Below are positions 6,440 to 13,892 of a stretch of 14,471 nt of DNA, one piece after another; the first letter of the stretch is position 1, and every line of letters starts with the position of its first letter. Made by a program: the position numbers and the translations under genes. The notes under the pieces were generated by a model that saw only the letters and a program-made list of their open reading frames with translations, was not told the origin of the DNA and searched no databases. The DNA is taken from the NCBI GenBank assembly GCA_019419625.1, contig DXZO01000024.1:1-14471 (forward strand), in the 5' to 3' direction. The DNA is from Collinsella sp. (GTDB lineage Bacteria > Actinomycetota > Coriobacteriia > Coriobacteriales > Coriobacteriaceae).

Positions 6440-6470
6440 AACGGGGTCTGGCTTAACACCAAACCCCGTT
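6440..6470 (-). terminator. hairpin after the aminotransferase gene
   Basis: AACGGGGTCTGG (6440-6451) pairs with CCAAACCCCGTT (6459-6470) with a single mismatch and a 7-base loop. It starts 35 bases after the aminotransferase stop. The T-run after the stem on the leftward strand is poor (GTCTATG), so termination may be partial. Confidence 0.5.
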
Positions 6471-6504
6471 TCACGTAAAACATTGTAAGCAGAGCGCTTT
6501 ACTT

Positions 6505-7689
6505 TTAACGATACTCGTCCGCCAACTGTTTCCAAGCGGGTAGCGAATTGATAATCGTTTCGTAACTCACGCAATAGCCCAGGCGGAACCAACCAGGCAT
6601 GCCAAAGCTGTCCGAGGGCACCGCAAGCAGCTCATACTTCTTCGCGCGCTCACAGAACGCATTCGCATCGGGCTCCAGTGCCTTCACCCACAGGTAGAAT
6701 GCACCATCCGGCTCAACATAGGTGTAGCCGTACTCCGCTAGTGCGTCGGTAAGCGCGGTGCGGTTGCGAGCATAGGCCTCGACATCACTCGGCTCATCGA
6801 TGCAATCGATGACCACGCGCTGGAAGAGCGCCGGTGCACACACGAAGCCCAGCGTACGGGCGGCACCGGCAACGGCGGGCATTAGACGAGCTGCCTGAGG
6901 ATTCGTATTGGGAACCAGGATCCACCCGACGCGCTCGCCCGGTAGCGAAAGCGACTTGGAATACGAGTAGCACACGATGGTGTGCTCGTAGATCGAAGGC
7001 ACCCAAGGCACCTCGGCGCCATAGACAATCTCGCGATACGGCTCATCAGAGATGAGCATAATCGGATTCTCGGGATCGCGCTGAGCGTTGGCCTCGCGCA
7101 GAACATTGGCCAGTCGCGTCAGCGTGTCGCGTGTATATACGGCACCGGTCGGATTGTTGGGCGAGTCGATGATGACGGCAGCCGTCTTATCGGTAATCGC
7201 CTTGAGCACGTTACTCACGCTCAGCTGGAACGTATCTTCATCGGCGAGCGCCTCAACACACGTGCAGCCGGCCTTCTCAATCCACACGCGATACTCCGGA
7301 AAGTACGGGGCGATAACAACAACCTCATCGCCCGGGTTCGTAACGGCGTTGAGCGTGCAGGTGAGCGAAGCCGCGGCACCCACCGTCATAAAGACGTCCT
7401 TGCCCTCATAGCTCGTGCCAAAGCGACGGTTGAGCGAGTCGGCGACGGCCGCTCGACATTGCGGCAGACCCGGCGCAGGCGTGTATCCATGCAGCTGGTC
7501 GCTCGGCAGCTCCAATGCCTTCTTAATGGACTCAGCAACAGCAGCGGGCGCCGGAACACTCGGGTTGCCCAGCGAAAAATCGAATACATTCTCCGCACCG
7601 ATCTGTGCCTTGCGCTCAAGGCCATAGCTAAAGATCTCACGGATGATGGAGCTTTCCGCACCGCGAGCATACATAGTTTCGTTGATCAT
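6505..7689 (-). CDS. PLP-dependent class I/II aminotransferase
   Basis: 394 residues from the ATG at 7687-7689, preceded by AAAGGGGA. A longer in-frame start at 7788 would run through the palindrome at 7751-7808 and is rejected. Fold-type I motifs are clear: FDFSLGNPSVPAP, HGYTPAPGLPQCR, DSPNNPTG (NPTG at about 179-182), ISDEPYREIVYG, and the PLP-binding Lys at about 245 in SYSKSLSLPGERVGW. The Arg in the C-terminal FRLGYC is the likely substrate-carboxylate ligand. The family transfers amino groups between amino acids and 2-oxo acids using cytosolic PLP. Closest match by memory is the aspartate/aromatic-type group, but the donor cannot be set from sequence alone. It stands between two hairpins, so it is likely transcribed alone. 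Confidence 0.92.
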   Translation of the reverse strand: MINETMYARGAESSIIREIFSYGLERKAQIGAENVFDFSLGNPSVPAPAAVAESIKKALELPSDQLHGYTPAPGLPQCRAAVADSLNRRFGTSYEGKDVFMTVGAAASLTCTLNAVTNPGDEVVVIAPYFPEYRVWIEKAGCTCVEALADEDTFQLSVSNVLKAITDKTAAVIIDSPNNPTGAVYTRDTLTRLANVLREANAQRDPENPIMLISDEPYREIVYGAEVPWVPSIYEHTIVCYSYSKSLSLPGERVGWILVPNTNPQAARLMPAVAGAARTLGFVCAPALFQRVVIDCIDEPSDVEAYARNRTALTDALAEYGYTYVEPDGAFYLWVKALEPDANAFCERAKKYELLAVPSDSFGMPGWFRLGYCVSYETIINSLPAWKQLADEYR

Positions 7690-7713
7690 CTGTTCCCCTT
7701 TCGCATAGGCGCT

Positions 7714-7719
7714 ATTGTA
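7714..7719 (-). promoter_or_regulatory. candidate -10 box of the aminotransferase gene
   Basis: GCGTACAATAG read leftward gives TACAAT at 7714-7719, 24 bases before the ATG. No convincing -35 is found at 17 bases. The palindrome at 7751-7808 lies just upstream, so the promoter would be squeezed between it and the gene. Weak. Confidence 0.3.
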
Positions 7720-7750
7720 CGCTTTAGCTGAGCAAAGTGCCGCAGCAATA

Positions 7751-7808
7751 TTGATTGGGGACAGACTTAAATGCGTGAAAACGCTCATTTAAGTCTGTCC
7801 CCAATCAA
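7751..7808. repeat. perfect 23-bp palindrome, REP-like element
   Basis: The left arm (7751-7773) starts TTGATTGGGGACAGAC and ends TTAAATG. The right arm (7786-7808) is its exact reverse complement. The 12-base centre can extend the stem by three pairs around an AAAA loop. No genes are inside. Elements with GGGGACAGAC cores recur in many bacterial genomes as REP-like palindromes, in several cases linked to IS200/REP-associated tyrosine transposases; this parallel is from memory. It sits between the ftsH terminator and the aminotransferase promoter region, a typical intergenic position. Confidence 0.85.
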
Positions 7809-7817
7809 CATATCGCT

Positions 7818-7855
7818 CAAAAGAAAGAGCCTCCACAGGTTTCCCCGCAGAGGCT
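7818..7855 (-). terminator. intrinsic terminator of ftsH
   Basis: Read leftward, AGCCTCTGCGGG, a GAAA tetraloop and CCTGTGGAGGCT make a 12-bp stem (7828-7855) with three wobbles, followed by CTTTCTTTTG. It begins 13 bases after the ftsH stop. Stem, stable tetraloop and T-rich tail make a convincing terminator. Confidence 0.85.
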
Positions 7856-7868
7856 TTCGCTACAAGAA

Positions 7869-10007
7869 CTATTTGTCGGCGTCGGTGTTGCCGTCAGCGT
7901 TGACAGCATTGCCATCACCGGCATCATCGGATGCGGCTTCGGCATCCTCCTGCATGGCCGCCTGCGCAAAGGCCGCAGCATCAGCCGCCAGCTCCTCCTC
8001 GCTCATGCGAGGCGAGCGCTTCTTGGTCGGCATGCCGGCCGCCTTGGCGTTGCGCTCCTCCTTGGCCGCCAGGATATCGCCCTCGCGCTCAAGGTAAGCA
8101 TCCCACTCGTTGTCGAGCAGGGCGTTCACGGCGTCGCCTTCGACGGTCTCGCGCTCAAGCAGCACCTTCGCCATCAGATCGAGCTGATCGCGACGGGCAT
8201 CCAAAATCTCGACCGCACGGCGATGGGCTTCGCGCATGATGCGCTGAACCTCGATATCGATGCGGCGCGCCGTCTCCTCGGAGTAATCCTGGTGATCGGC
8301 GTAGTCGCGACCCAGGAACACCTGATGTTGCGCCTCGCCAAAGACCTGCGTGCCCAGCTCCTCGCTCATGCCCAAGCGCGTGACCATCTCGCGCGCCATC
8401 TTAGTCGCGCGCTCCAGATCGTTGCTCGCGCCCGACGTGATGTCGTCGCACATGAGCTCCTCGGCAACGCGACCGCCCAAGAACACGGCGAGCTCGTCGA
8501 GCATCTCGTTCTTGGTCTTGAGGAAGTGATCCTCCTGCGGAAGCTGCAGTGTGTAGCCCAGGGCCTGACCGCGGCTGACGATCGAGATCTTATGAACCGG
8601 ATCGGAGTGCTCCAGGATGTGGCCCACCAAAGCGTGACCGCTCTCATGGTAGGCAATCGTGGTGCGCTCGGCTTCGGTCATCACGCGACCCTTGCGTTGC
8701 GGTCCGGCAATCACGCGCTCCATCGACTCCTCGACCTCGTCCATCGAGATCACGGAACGATGGCGGCGGGCAGCCAGCAGCGCAGACTCGTTGAGCAGAT
8801 TTGCCAGATCGGCGCCGGTGAAGCCAACGGTCATCTGGGCGAGCTTCTCAAACTTCACGTCCTCGTCCATCGGCTTGTTCTCGGCATGCACGCGCAAGAT
8901 CTGCTCGCGGCCCTTCACATCCGGACGGTCGACCGTAACCTGACGGTCAAAACGACCGGGACGCAGCAATGCCGGATCCAGGATGTCAGGACGGTTGGTC
9001 GCGGCGATCAGGATGACCGACTCGCTTTCCTCAAAACCGTCCATCTCGACCAGCAGCTGGTTGAGCGTCTGCTCGCGCTCGTCGTGACCGCCGCCCAGAC
9101 CGGCTCCGCGCTGACGCCCCACGGCATCGATCTCGTCGATAAAGATGATCGACGGGGCCTGGGACTTGGCCTCCTTAAAGAGGTCACGCACGCGGCTGGC
9201 GCCGACACCCACGAACATCTCGACAAAGTCAGAACCCGAGATGCTAAAGAACGGCACGCCCGCCTCGCCGGCAACGGCCTTGGCCAGCAGCGTTTTACCG
9301 GTGCCCGGAGGGCCCACCAGCAACACGCCACGCGGGATCTTGGCGCCCAGCTTGCGATAGCGATCCGGATCGCTCAAAAAGTCACGGATCTCCTCGAGCT
9401 CCTCGACTGCCTCGTCCACGCCGGCAACGTCCTCGAACTTAACCTTGGGGCGCGTGGCCTCGTTGGTCTTGGCGTTGGCCTTGCCAAACTGCATGTTCCT
9501 GTTGTTGGCACCCATCATCTGGCGCATAAAGTAGAACATGATGGCAATCAGGGCGATCGTCGGCAGCACACTCATCGCCAAGTCGCCCCAAAAATCGGGG
9601 TCATTGGTGTTGACGATGTACTTGGTATCGGGGTGCTCCGCCATAAGCTCGGCAAGCGAATCGGAGCCGACATAGGTCGAGGAGAAGCTCTTGAGCTCGC
9701 TCGTGTCGCCCTTGTCCTTTTTCGTCTTCCAGTAATGACCCGCCACGCTTCCGTCTTGAACCGTATAGGTCAAATCTTCGACGCGATCCTGCTTAATGGC
9801 GTTGACCATCTCGCTCGTCGCGAGCTTTACGGTATTGCTGGAATTGGCAAAGCCGGAGCCCATGTTAAAGAAGGCGTAGCCCAGAAGCGCGCAAGCCAAA
9901 ATAAAATACAGCCAGCCCGTACGCGTGGGCTTCTTGCCTCCGGGCATCCCCGGGATCTTAGGCTCCCGGGGAGTCTGGAAATTGTTATCGTTACGGTCGT
10001 CGGGCAT
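7869..10007 (-). CDS. ftsH: ATP-dependent zinc metalloprotease FtsH
   Basis: 712 residues, somewhat longer than the 640 or so of E. coli FtsH because of the acidic, Ala-rich C-terminal tail. Membrane segments lie at about 32-47 and 145-163, with the extracytoplasmic domain between them. The AAA+ domain has Walker A GPPGTGKT (232-239), Walker B IIFIDEIDAVGRQRGAG, and the second region of homology ending RPGRFDRQV. The protease domain has the zinc motif HESGH (454-458; HEAGH is commoner) and a third ligand Asp near 530 in SGASNDLERAT. It forms hexamers that degrade misfolded membrane proteins and some regulators. Its start is one base after the hpt stop (TAAGATG). GGAGG inside the hpt end lies about 11 bases upstream, so translational coupling to hpt is likely. 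Confidence 0.98.
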   Translation of the reverse strand: MPDDRNDNNFQTPREPKIPGMPGGKKPTRTGWLYFILACALLGYAFFNMGSGFANSSNTVKLATSEMVNAIKQDRVEDLTYTVQDGSVAGHYWKTKKDKGDTSELKSFSSTYVGSDSLAELMAEHPDTKYIVNTNDPDFWGDLAMSVLPTIALIAIMFYFMRQMMGANNRNMQFGKANAKTNEATRPKVKFEDVAGVDEAVEELEEIRDFLSDPDRYRKLGAKIPRGVLLVGPPGTGKTLLAKAVAGEAGVPFFSISGSDFVEMFVGVGASRVRDLFKEAKSQAPSIIFIDEIDAVGRQRGAGLGGGHDEREQTLNQLLVEMDGFEESESVILIAATNRPDILDPALLRPGRFDRQVTVDRPDVKGREQILRVHAENKPMDEDVKFEKLAQMTVGFTGADLANLLNESALLAARRHRSVISMDEVEESMERVIAGPQRKGRVMTEAERTTIAYHESGHALVGHILEHSDPVHKISIVSRGQALGYTLQLPQEDHFLKTKNEMLDELAVFLGGRVAEELMCDDITSGASNDLERATKMAREMVTRLGMSEELGTQVFGEAQHQVFLGRDYADHQDYSEETARRIDIEVQRIMREAHRRAVEILDARRDQLDLMAKVLLERETVEGDAVNALLDNEWDAYLEREGDILAAKEERNAKAAGMPTKKRSPRMSEEELAADAAAFAQAAMQEDAEAASDDAGDGNAVNADGNTDADK

Positions 10008-10008
10008 C

Positions 10009-10557
10009 TTACGAATAAACCTCCGGTTTCAAAATGCCCAGATACGGAAGGTTACGATAGCGCTCGGCATAGTCGAGGCCGTAGCCCACCACAAAGGCAT
10101 CGGGGCAATGGGTTCCAACATACTTGGGCGTGACGGCCGAGGTACGGTCCTCAACGTCCTTCCACAGGAAGGCGGCAACCTCCAGCGAGGCGGGCTTGCG
10201 ACTCTCGAGGTTCTTCATCAGATACTTGAGCGTCAGGCCCGAGTCCAGAATGTCCTCGACGATCAGCACGTCGCGACCGCGGATGTCGATATCCAGGTCC
10301 TTAATGATACGCACGATGCCCGAGGACTTCACACCGTCGCCATAGCTCGAAACAGCCATGAAATCGATGTTGGTCGGCAGCTCGATCTTGCGCATCAGGT
10401 CGCCCATAAAGACCACGGCGCCGCGCAGGACCGCAATCAGCACCAGATCCTTACCCGCGTAGTCGCGAGTAATCTGCTCGCCTAGGCGAGAGACGATACC
10501 GTCGATATCCTCCTGCGTAAACAGAACCTTCTCGATATCCGGATGTTGAGAAGCCAT
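10009..10557 (-). CDS. hpt: hypoxanthine phosphoribosyltransferase
   Basis: 182 residues, normal length for the family. The PRPP-binding motif is VLIVEDILDSGLTL at about 97-110. VLRGAVVFMGDL holds the N-terminal PRPP loop, and SSYGDG is the flexible active-site loop. The C-terminal FVVGYGLDYAERYRNLPYLG binds the purine. It converts hypoxanthine (and guanine) plus PRPP to IMP (GMP) for purine salvage in the cytosol. AAAGGG six bases before the ATG supports the start. It lies between tilS and ftsH, an order conserved in many Gram-positive and actinobacterial genomes. A 147-base gap from tilS leaves room for its own promoter. Confidence 0.97.
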   Translation of the reverse strand: MASQHPDIEKVLFTQEDIDGIVSRLGEQITRDYAGKDLVLIAVLRGAVVFMGDLMRKIELPTNIDFMAVSSYGDGVKSSGIVRIIKDLDIDIRGRDVLIVEDILDSGLTLKYLMKNLESRKPASLEVAAFLWKDVEDRTSAVTPKYVGTHCPDAFVVGYGLDYAERYRNLPYLGILKPEVYS

Positions 10558-10613
10558 GACAACCCTTTCTTGTGCTTATCGCCCACGCACCGCCGCATGG
10601 ACGCGAACTACAC

Positions 10614-10622
10614 ATTCTAGCA
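10614..10622 (-). promoter_or_regulatory. candidate extended -10 promoter for hpt-ftsH
   Basis: Read leftward, TGCTAGAAT is an extended -10 (TG-N-TAGAAT) about 57 bases before the hpt ATG. The -35 region is not consensus. Immediately upstream is a 7-bp inverted repeat, GCGCACG (10623-10629) and CGTGCGC (10647-10653), that could be an operator or chance in GC-rich DNA. Weak. Confidence 0.35.
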
Positions 10623-10685
10623 GCGCACGGGGTATATTTACCAGCACGTGCGCCATCAGCGCGGGAATACCGTCAACGTCGCACA

Positions 10686-10710
10686 GAATAGCTGGCGCGA
10701 AGCGCTATTC
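10686..10710 (-). promoter_or_regulatory. small hairpin over the tilS stop codon
   Basis: GAATAGC (10686-10692) and GCTATTC (10704-10710) pair around an 11-base GC-rich loop, with the tilS stop (10705-10707) inside one arm. There is no T-run, so at most a weak attenuator or 3' stabiliser between tilS and hpt. Confidence 0.3.
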
Positions 10711-12246
10711 CGCATCGACCACACGAAGCAGATATGCCACGCGCGTTGCGGCCGTGCATTTAAAACGCTCGTCCGCGCGAACGCCCGCGACCCATACTAC
10801 GGCACCTCCCGGAGCCGTTCTTACCACGGGTACGCCAGAGCGGTCTGAAACAGGAATGCGCGCCTCGTTCAACAGGTCTGACACTTTCTTGCTTCGGCCG
10901 TTCATCCCCAACGGGCACATCACGTCTCCCGGCACAGGGCTATCCACCCACAGGCGCGCCGATCGTGCCTCGGTGGGAATCTCCCCGCGCGAGCCGGCTA
11001 ACATCCGCTCGCTATCGCGGTCGGCAAACCCCAGGGCCGCCGCATCCACCAAGGCCGCAACCTTTCCGGCAGCAGCAAGCTCGCGGGCACGGTGCACGAT
11101 ATCGCACCCCGGCTCCACAGCCATCGGCTCCGCTGTCAGCATATGCCCCGCCCCCAGCGGCAGACGACCGGGAACGGAGATCCAATCGGCCACTAAACCC
11201 TCGCGCGCCGCCGGGGCCTTGAACGCCAGCGTGCCAAACTCCACACGGGCATCAATTCCCGCAGGAAGCGTAACCGAGCCCGAGCCCGCAGCGACGCAGG
11301 CGAGCACGCGCTCCACGTGCCGCATCTCCGGTCGCGCGTCGGGATCGATGCGCTTAATCGCCAATCGCACGATACGCCGTGCAATCACAACCTCAGCGGC
11401 GGCAAGACGGCGCGCATCGAGCACAAGTGCGCCCGCCGCTTCCTTGCGCAGGCAGCTTCGAAACGCCTGTGCCGAAAGCTGGGAAAGAAAGGCGTCTTCG
11501 TCGCCCAGAATTTCGCAAGCGGCGCCAATCGTCTTACAGACGCTCGCGTTGCGCTGTGCCACCACCGGCATCACCCGATGGCGTACATAGTTGCGCAGGT
11601 ACGAAACGTCCTCGTTGCTTTCATCTTCCCGCCATGGCTGACCGTGCACCTGCAGATAGCTCACGAGCTCATCGTGCGTGAGGTCGAGCAAGGGGCGAAC
11701 CACAATGTTCCGACGGCGCGGAATGCTCGATAGACCCGCGGGACCCGACCCTTTAATGGCATTCATCAAAAATGTTTCCGCGCGGTCCGACGAAGTATGC
11801 GCGGTACAGATACGAGCCGCCGTCCGCGGTGCGCCCGATTCGGCACAAAGTTCGCGAACATATCTCCGTGCCGCGGCATAGCGCACCTCGCGAGCCGCAG
11901 CCTCGATATTGCCCGATTCGTCATCAAAATAGGCATGCTCAACACACAGCGGCAAGCCGTATTGCGCACACAGGTCACGTACAAAGGCCTCGTCGCCATC
12001 GGATGCCTCCCCGCGCAGATGATGGTTTACATGCAGCACGTGCAATCGCTCGCGCGCAATGGGAGCGACGCCGCGCCCGTCCTGGATATCCAGCTTTGAT
12101 GTGCAAGCCATAAGGAGCAGCGCCGTCGAGTCCGCACCGCCTGATACCATGAGCACTACGGGGGCAGCGGCCTGCCGCGTTGCCAGGGCGCTCTTATCCG
12201 TCCTCGGCGCGGCATGATGTCCATAGTGCTGAGATACCGTTGGCAT
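10705..12246 (-). CDS. tilS: tRNA(Ile)-lysidine synthetase
   Basis: 513 residues. The start is set by GAGGAGG eight bases before the ATG. The ATP-PPase loop is MVSGGADSTALLLM, with SGGADS at about 35-40. The next family motif, LHVNHHLRGEASDGDEAFVR, follows. HTSSDRAETFLMNAIKGSG corresponds to the HHxDDQAET region, here with HTSSDRAET; I note Ser-Ser where many relatives have Asp-Asp or Asn-Asp. IVRPLLDLTHDELVSYL and the substrate-binding C-terminal part (DVMCPLGMNGRSKKVSDLLN) fit TilS. The enzyme puts lysine on C34 of the AUA-reading tRNA-Ile, so it is essential in most bacteria. It is divergent from the metallo-hydrolase gene with a 48-base gap and upstream of hpt-ftsH. Confidence 0.95.
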   Translation of the reverse strand: MPTVSQHYGHHAAPRTDKSALATRQAAAPVVLMVSGGADSTALLLMACTSKLDIQDGRGVAPIARERLHVLHVNHHLRGEASDGDEAFVRDLCAQYGLPLCVEHAYFDDESGNIEAAAREVRYAAARRYVRELCAESGAPRTAARICTAHTSSDRAETFLMNAIKGSGPAGLSSIPRRRNIVVRPLLDLTHDELVSYLQVHGQPWREDESNEDVSYLRNYVRHRVMPVVAQRNASVCKTIGAACEILGDEDAFLSQLSAQAFRSCLRKEAAGALVLDARRLAAAEVVIARRIVRLAIKRIDPDARPEMRHVERVLACVAAGSGSVTLPAGIDARVEFGTLAFKAPAAREGLVADWISVPGRLPLGAGHMLTAEPMAVEPGCDIVHRARELAAAGKVAALVDAAALGFADRDSERMLAGSRGEIPTEARSARLWVDSPVPGDVMCPLGMNGRSKKVSDLLNEARIPVSDRSGVPVVRTAPGGAVVWVAGVRADERFKCTAATRVAYLLRVVDAE

Positions 12247-12274
12247 TCGCTTCCTCCTCTATTCGTCCGCACTC

Positions 12275-12280
12275 ATTGTA
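12275..12280 (-). promoter_or_regulatory. candidate -10 box of tilS
   Basis: GGATACAATG read leftward gives TACAAT at 12275-12280, 29 bases before the tilS ATG. The -35 would fall inside the start of the divergent hydrolase gene and is not consensus. Weak alone; the third TACAAT -10 candidate in the window. Confidence 0.3.
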
Positions 12281-12294
12281 TCCTTTGGAATCTT

Positions 12295-13104
12295 ATGTCT
12301 CGCCTGCACCTTCATATCCTCGGCAGCGGCTCAAAAGGCAACTGCGCACTCGTCGAGGGGCCTCAGGGGCTCATCATGATCGACAACGGCCTGTCCCGCC
12401 GCGAGACACTTAAACGCATGGCGGAGCTTGGCCTCTCGGCAGACGACGTCGCCGCTCTTGTAATCACCCATGAGCATGGTGACCATATCAAGGGGCTCGA
12501 TGTATGGTGCAAGCACTGGCATGGTCCCCTCTTTGCCAGCAGGGACACCCTTTCATGCAAAGAAAACCTCGCGCACCTGCCCGTAGAGGAATTTGACCCC
12601 GGCGACACGCTCCCCATTGCCGGCATCCACGTGCAAACCTACTCAACATCGCACGATGTCATCAATCCGGTCGGCTATCGATTTAATGCTCTCGATGATT
12701 CCATTGGGTTTGCCACCGACACCGGAGAGTTATCGAGCAAGGCCATAGGCATCCTCAAAGACTGTCGAGTTCTCGCGCTCGAAAGTAACCACGATGTAAC
12801 TATGTTGCGCGAAGGACCGTACCCACGCTTTCTTCAGGAGCGCATCCTGTCCACAAAGGGGCACCTCTCCAACAACCAGGCCGCCGAAGCCGCGCGAGAA
12901 CTTGTTACCGATCGCACCGAACAGCTCATCGCCATGCATATCAGCCAGGACAATAATCGTCCAAGCCTTACCGTCAAAAGCTATGCCAACGCGCTTGATG
13001 CAAGTCTCGATGATGAACTCGGCAGCTCAGCCACCTGTCTTCAAGGGCCACGGAAGCTCTCGATACGCCCTGCAAGTCAGTATCAACCGACAACTATTCA
13101 ATAG
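12295..13104 (+). CDS. YycJ/WalJ-like metallo-beta-lactamase-fold hydrolase
   Basis: 269 residues from the ATG at 12295. That start gives the family N-terminus MSRLHLHILGSGSKGNC; an in-frame ATG at 12214 would add 27 residues overlapping tilS and is rejected. The metal motif is THEHGDH (about 58-64). Further ligands are the His in STSHDVINPVGY, the Asp in FATDTGELS, and the late His in AMHISQDNNRP. LESNHDVTMLREGPYPRFLQ and LSNNQAAEAA are typical of the YycJ group. Relatives are single-strand 5'-exonuclease-like or of unsettled substrate; in Bacilli the gene sits with walRK, but here it lies beside tilS. The ribosome-binding site is weak (GGAA). A bidirectional hairpin follows the stop. Confidence 0.9.
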   Translation: MSRLHLHILGSGSKGNCALVEGPQGLIMIDNGLSRRETLKRMAELGLSADDVAALVITHEHGDHIKGLDVWCKHWHGPLFASRDTLSCKENLAHLPVEEFDPGDTLPIAGIHVQTYSTSHDVINPVGYRFNALDDSIGFATDTGELSSKAIGILKDCRVLALESNHDVTMLREGPYPRFLQERILSTKGHLSNNQAAEAARELVTDRTEQLIAMHISQDNNRPSLTVKSYANALDASLDDELGSSATCLQGPRKLSIRPASQYQPTTIQ

Positions 13105-13121
13105 CCCACTCAAGACAACAA

Positions 13122-13153
13122 AAGGGGGCTGGGAATCACTTCCCAGCCCCCTT
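13122..13153. terminator. bidirectional terminator between hydrolase and hsp20
   Basis: AAGGGGGCTGGGAA (13122-13135), TCAC loop, TTCCCAGCCCCCTT (13140-13153): a perfect 14-bp stem. Read leftward it is followed by TTGTTGTC after the terminal TTs, so it serves hsp20 best. Rightward AATTCAT is weaker but the stem should also stop the hydrolase transcript. It lies between two convergent genes. Confidence 0.85.
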
Positions 13154-13185
13154 AATTCATACTCTCGATTGAAGCAGAGCCATCG

Positions 13186-13617
13186 TTAGTCGATAGAAAT
13201 CTTCGTGACGTTCTTCTTCTCGACAATCTTGGGAACCGTAACGGTCAGGATGCCGTCAGCATACTTAGCCGAAAGGCCCTCGCTCGAAGCGTCCTTCAGA
13301 TACACGCCGCGCGTCGCGCTGTACGAGCCGAACTCCTTCTGGAGGAAGTTCTTGCCCTCGTTTTCGGCGCTCTCCTCGACGTTCACACTGATCGACAGGC
13401 GACCCTCATTGAGCTCGACGTCGATGTCATCCTTGGCGACACCGGTAAGATACGCCTTGACCTCGTAGCCATCGCCCTTGTCCTCAACGTCAACGGGGAA
13501 CGCCTTGGAGGCAATCGAGCTATTCGCCAGGTCGGTCATGTCATCAAACAAATCGAACAGCGAACTTGCAGAAGGACGGACGCCAAAAACCGAACGATAA
13601 GGAACCATGCTTGCCAT
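13186..13617 (-). CDS. hsp20: Hsp20 / alpha-crystallin small heat-shock protein
   Basis: 143 residues from the ATG at 13615-13617, with AAGGAGTGG upstream. A longer in-frame start at 13650 overlaps that site and is rejected. After a short N-terminal arm (MASMVPYRSVFGVRPSASSL, FDLFDDM), the alpha-crystallin domain runs from about 38 to 132. It has FPVDVEDKGDGYEVKAYLTG, IDVELNEGRLSISV and the late conserved AKYADGILTVTVPK, which matches the family A-x-x-x-n-G-v-L motif. The C-terminal KISID has the short I-x-I anchor that binds neighbouring subunits in the oligomer. It is an ATP-independent holdase for unfolding proteins in the cytosol. It is transcribed alone and leftward, after an AT-rich control region. 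Confidence 0.95.
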   Translation of the reverse strand: MASMVPYRSVFGVRPSASSLFDLFDDMTDLANSSIASKAFPVDVEDKGDGYEVKAYLTGVAKDDIDVELNEGRLSISVNVEESAENEGKNFLQKEFGSYSATRGVYLKDASSEGLSAKYADGILTVTVPKIVEKKNVTKISID

Positions 13618-13892
13618 GTTTACCACTCCTTGTAAGGACTGCCGAGTCATCTTCTAGGTGACTGGGGCTTCTTTTGACGCTCATATATATGCCCAACCGC
13701 TTCTTATATATACATCGACTATAAAGTTTTTTGAGTCTATTGATATAAGCATATCTGAGTCTGGTTGACTAAGGTTTTGTCTAATAAACGGAATTTGAAC
13801 GAAGGCTTAAATAATGTATGCAATCCCATCAAAACTAGACGGCTGGCTTACAATGGGCGCATACACGATATTGATGACGAACTAAGGGCATC
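13618..13892. promoter_or_regulatory. AT-rich divergent control region of hsp20 and the 155-residue gene
   Basis: No gene seen. The stretch 13681-13760 is far richer in A and T than its neighbours, with ATATAT runs at 13682-13690 and 13705-13712 that could hold hsp20 -10 boxes, but no confident -35/-10 pair. GAGTC occurs at 13733-13737 and 13757-13761 around an inverted pair GATAT (13742-13746) and ATATC (13751-13755). Neither CIRCE nor a HAIR site is recognisable. On the rightward strand TTGACT and TACAAT boxes occur but not at proper spacing. Confidence 0.5.

Noticed and set aside
6340..6483. Longer N-terminus for the PHP protein
   Set aside because: No ribosome-binding site at the far start, no family similarity in the extra part, and it overlaps the candidate promoter and hairpin.
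7690..7788. Longer N-terminus for the aminotransferase
   Set aside because: It would be encoded by the palindrome; the downstream ATG has a clear ribosome-binding site.
8223..10133. A 636-codon open frame on the + strand opposite ftsH
   Set aside because: It is the antisense shadow of a clearly conserved ftsH, caused by GC-rich codon use; the product has no recognisable domain.
10556..11590. A 344-codon + strand open frame opposite tilS
   Set aside because: Ser/Arg/Ala-rich low-complexity shadow of tilS; no ribosome-binding site or domain.
13618..13760. CIRCE (HrcA) or HAIR (HspR) operator before hsp20
   Set aside because: Looked for TTAGCACTC/GAGTGCTAA and CTTGAGT/ACTCAAG pairs; only unrelated GAGTC direct repeats are present.
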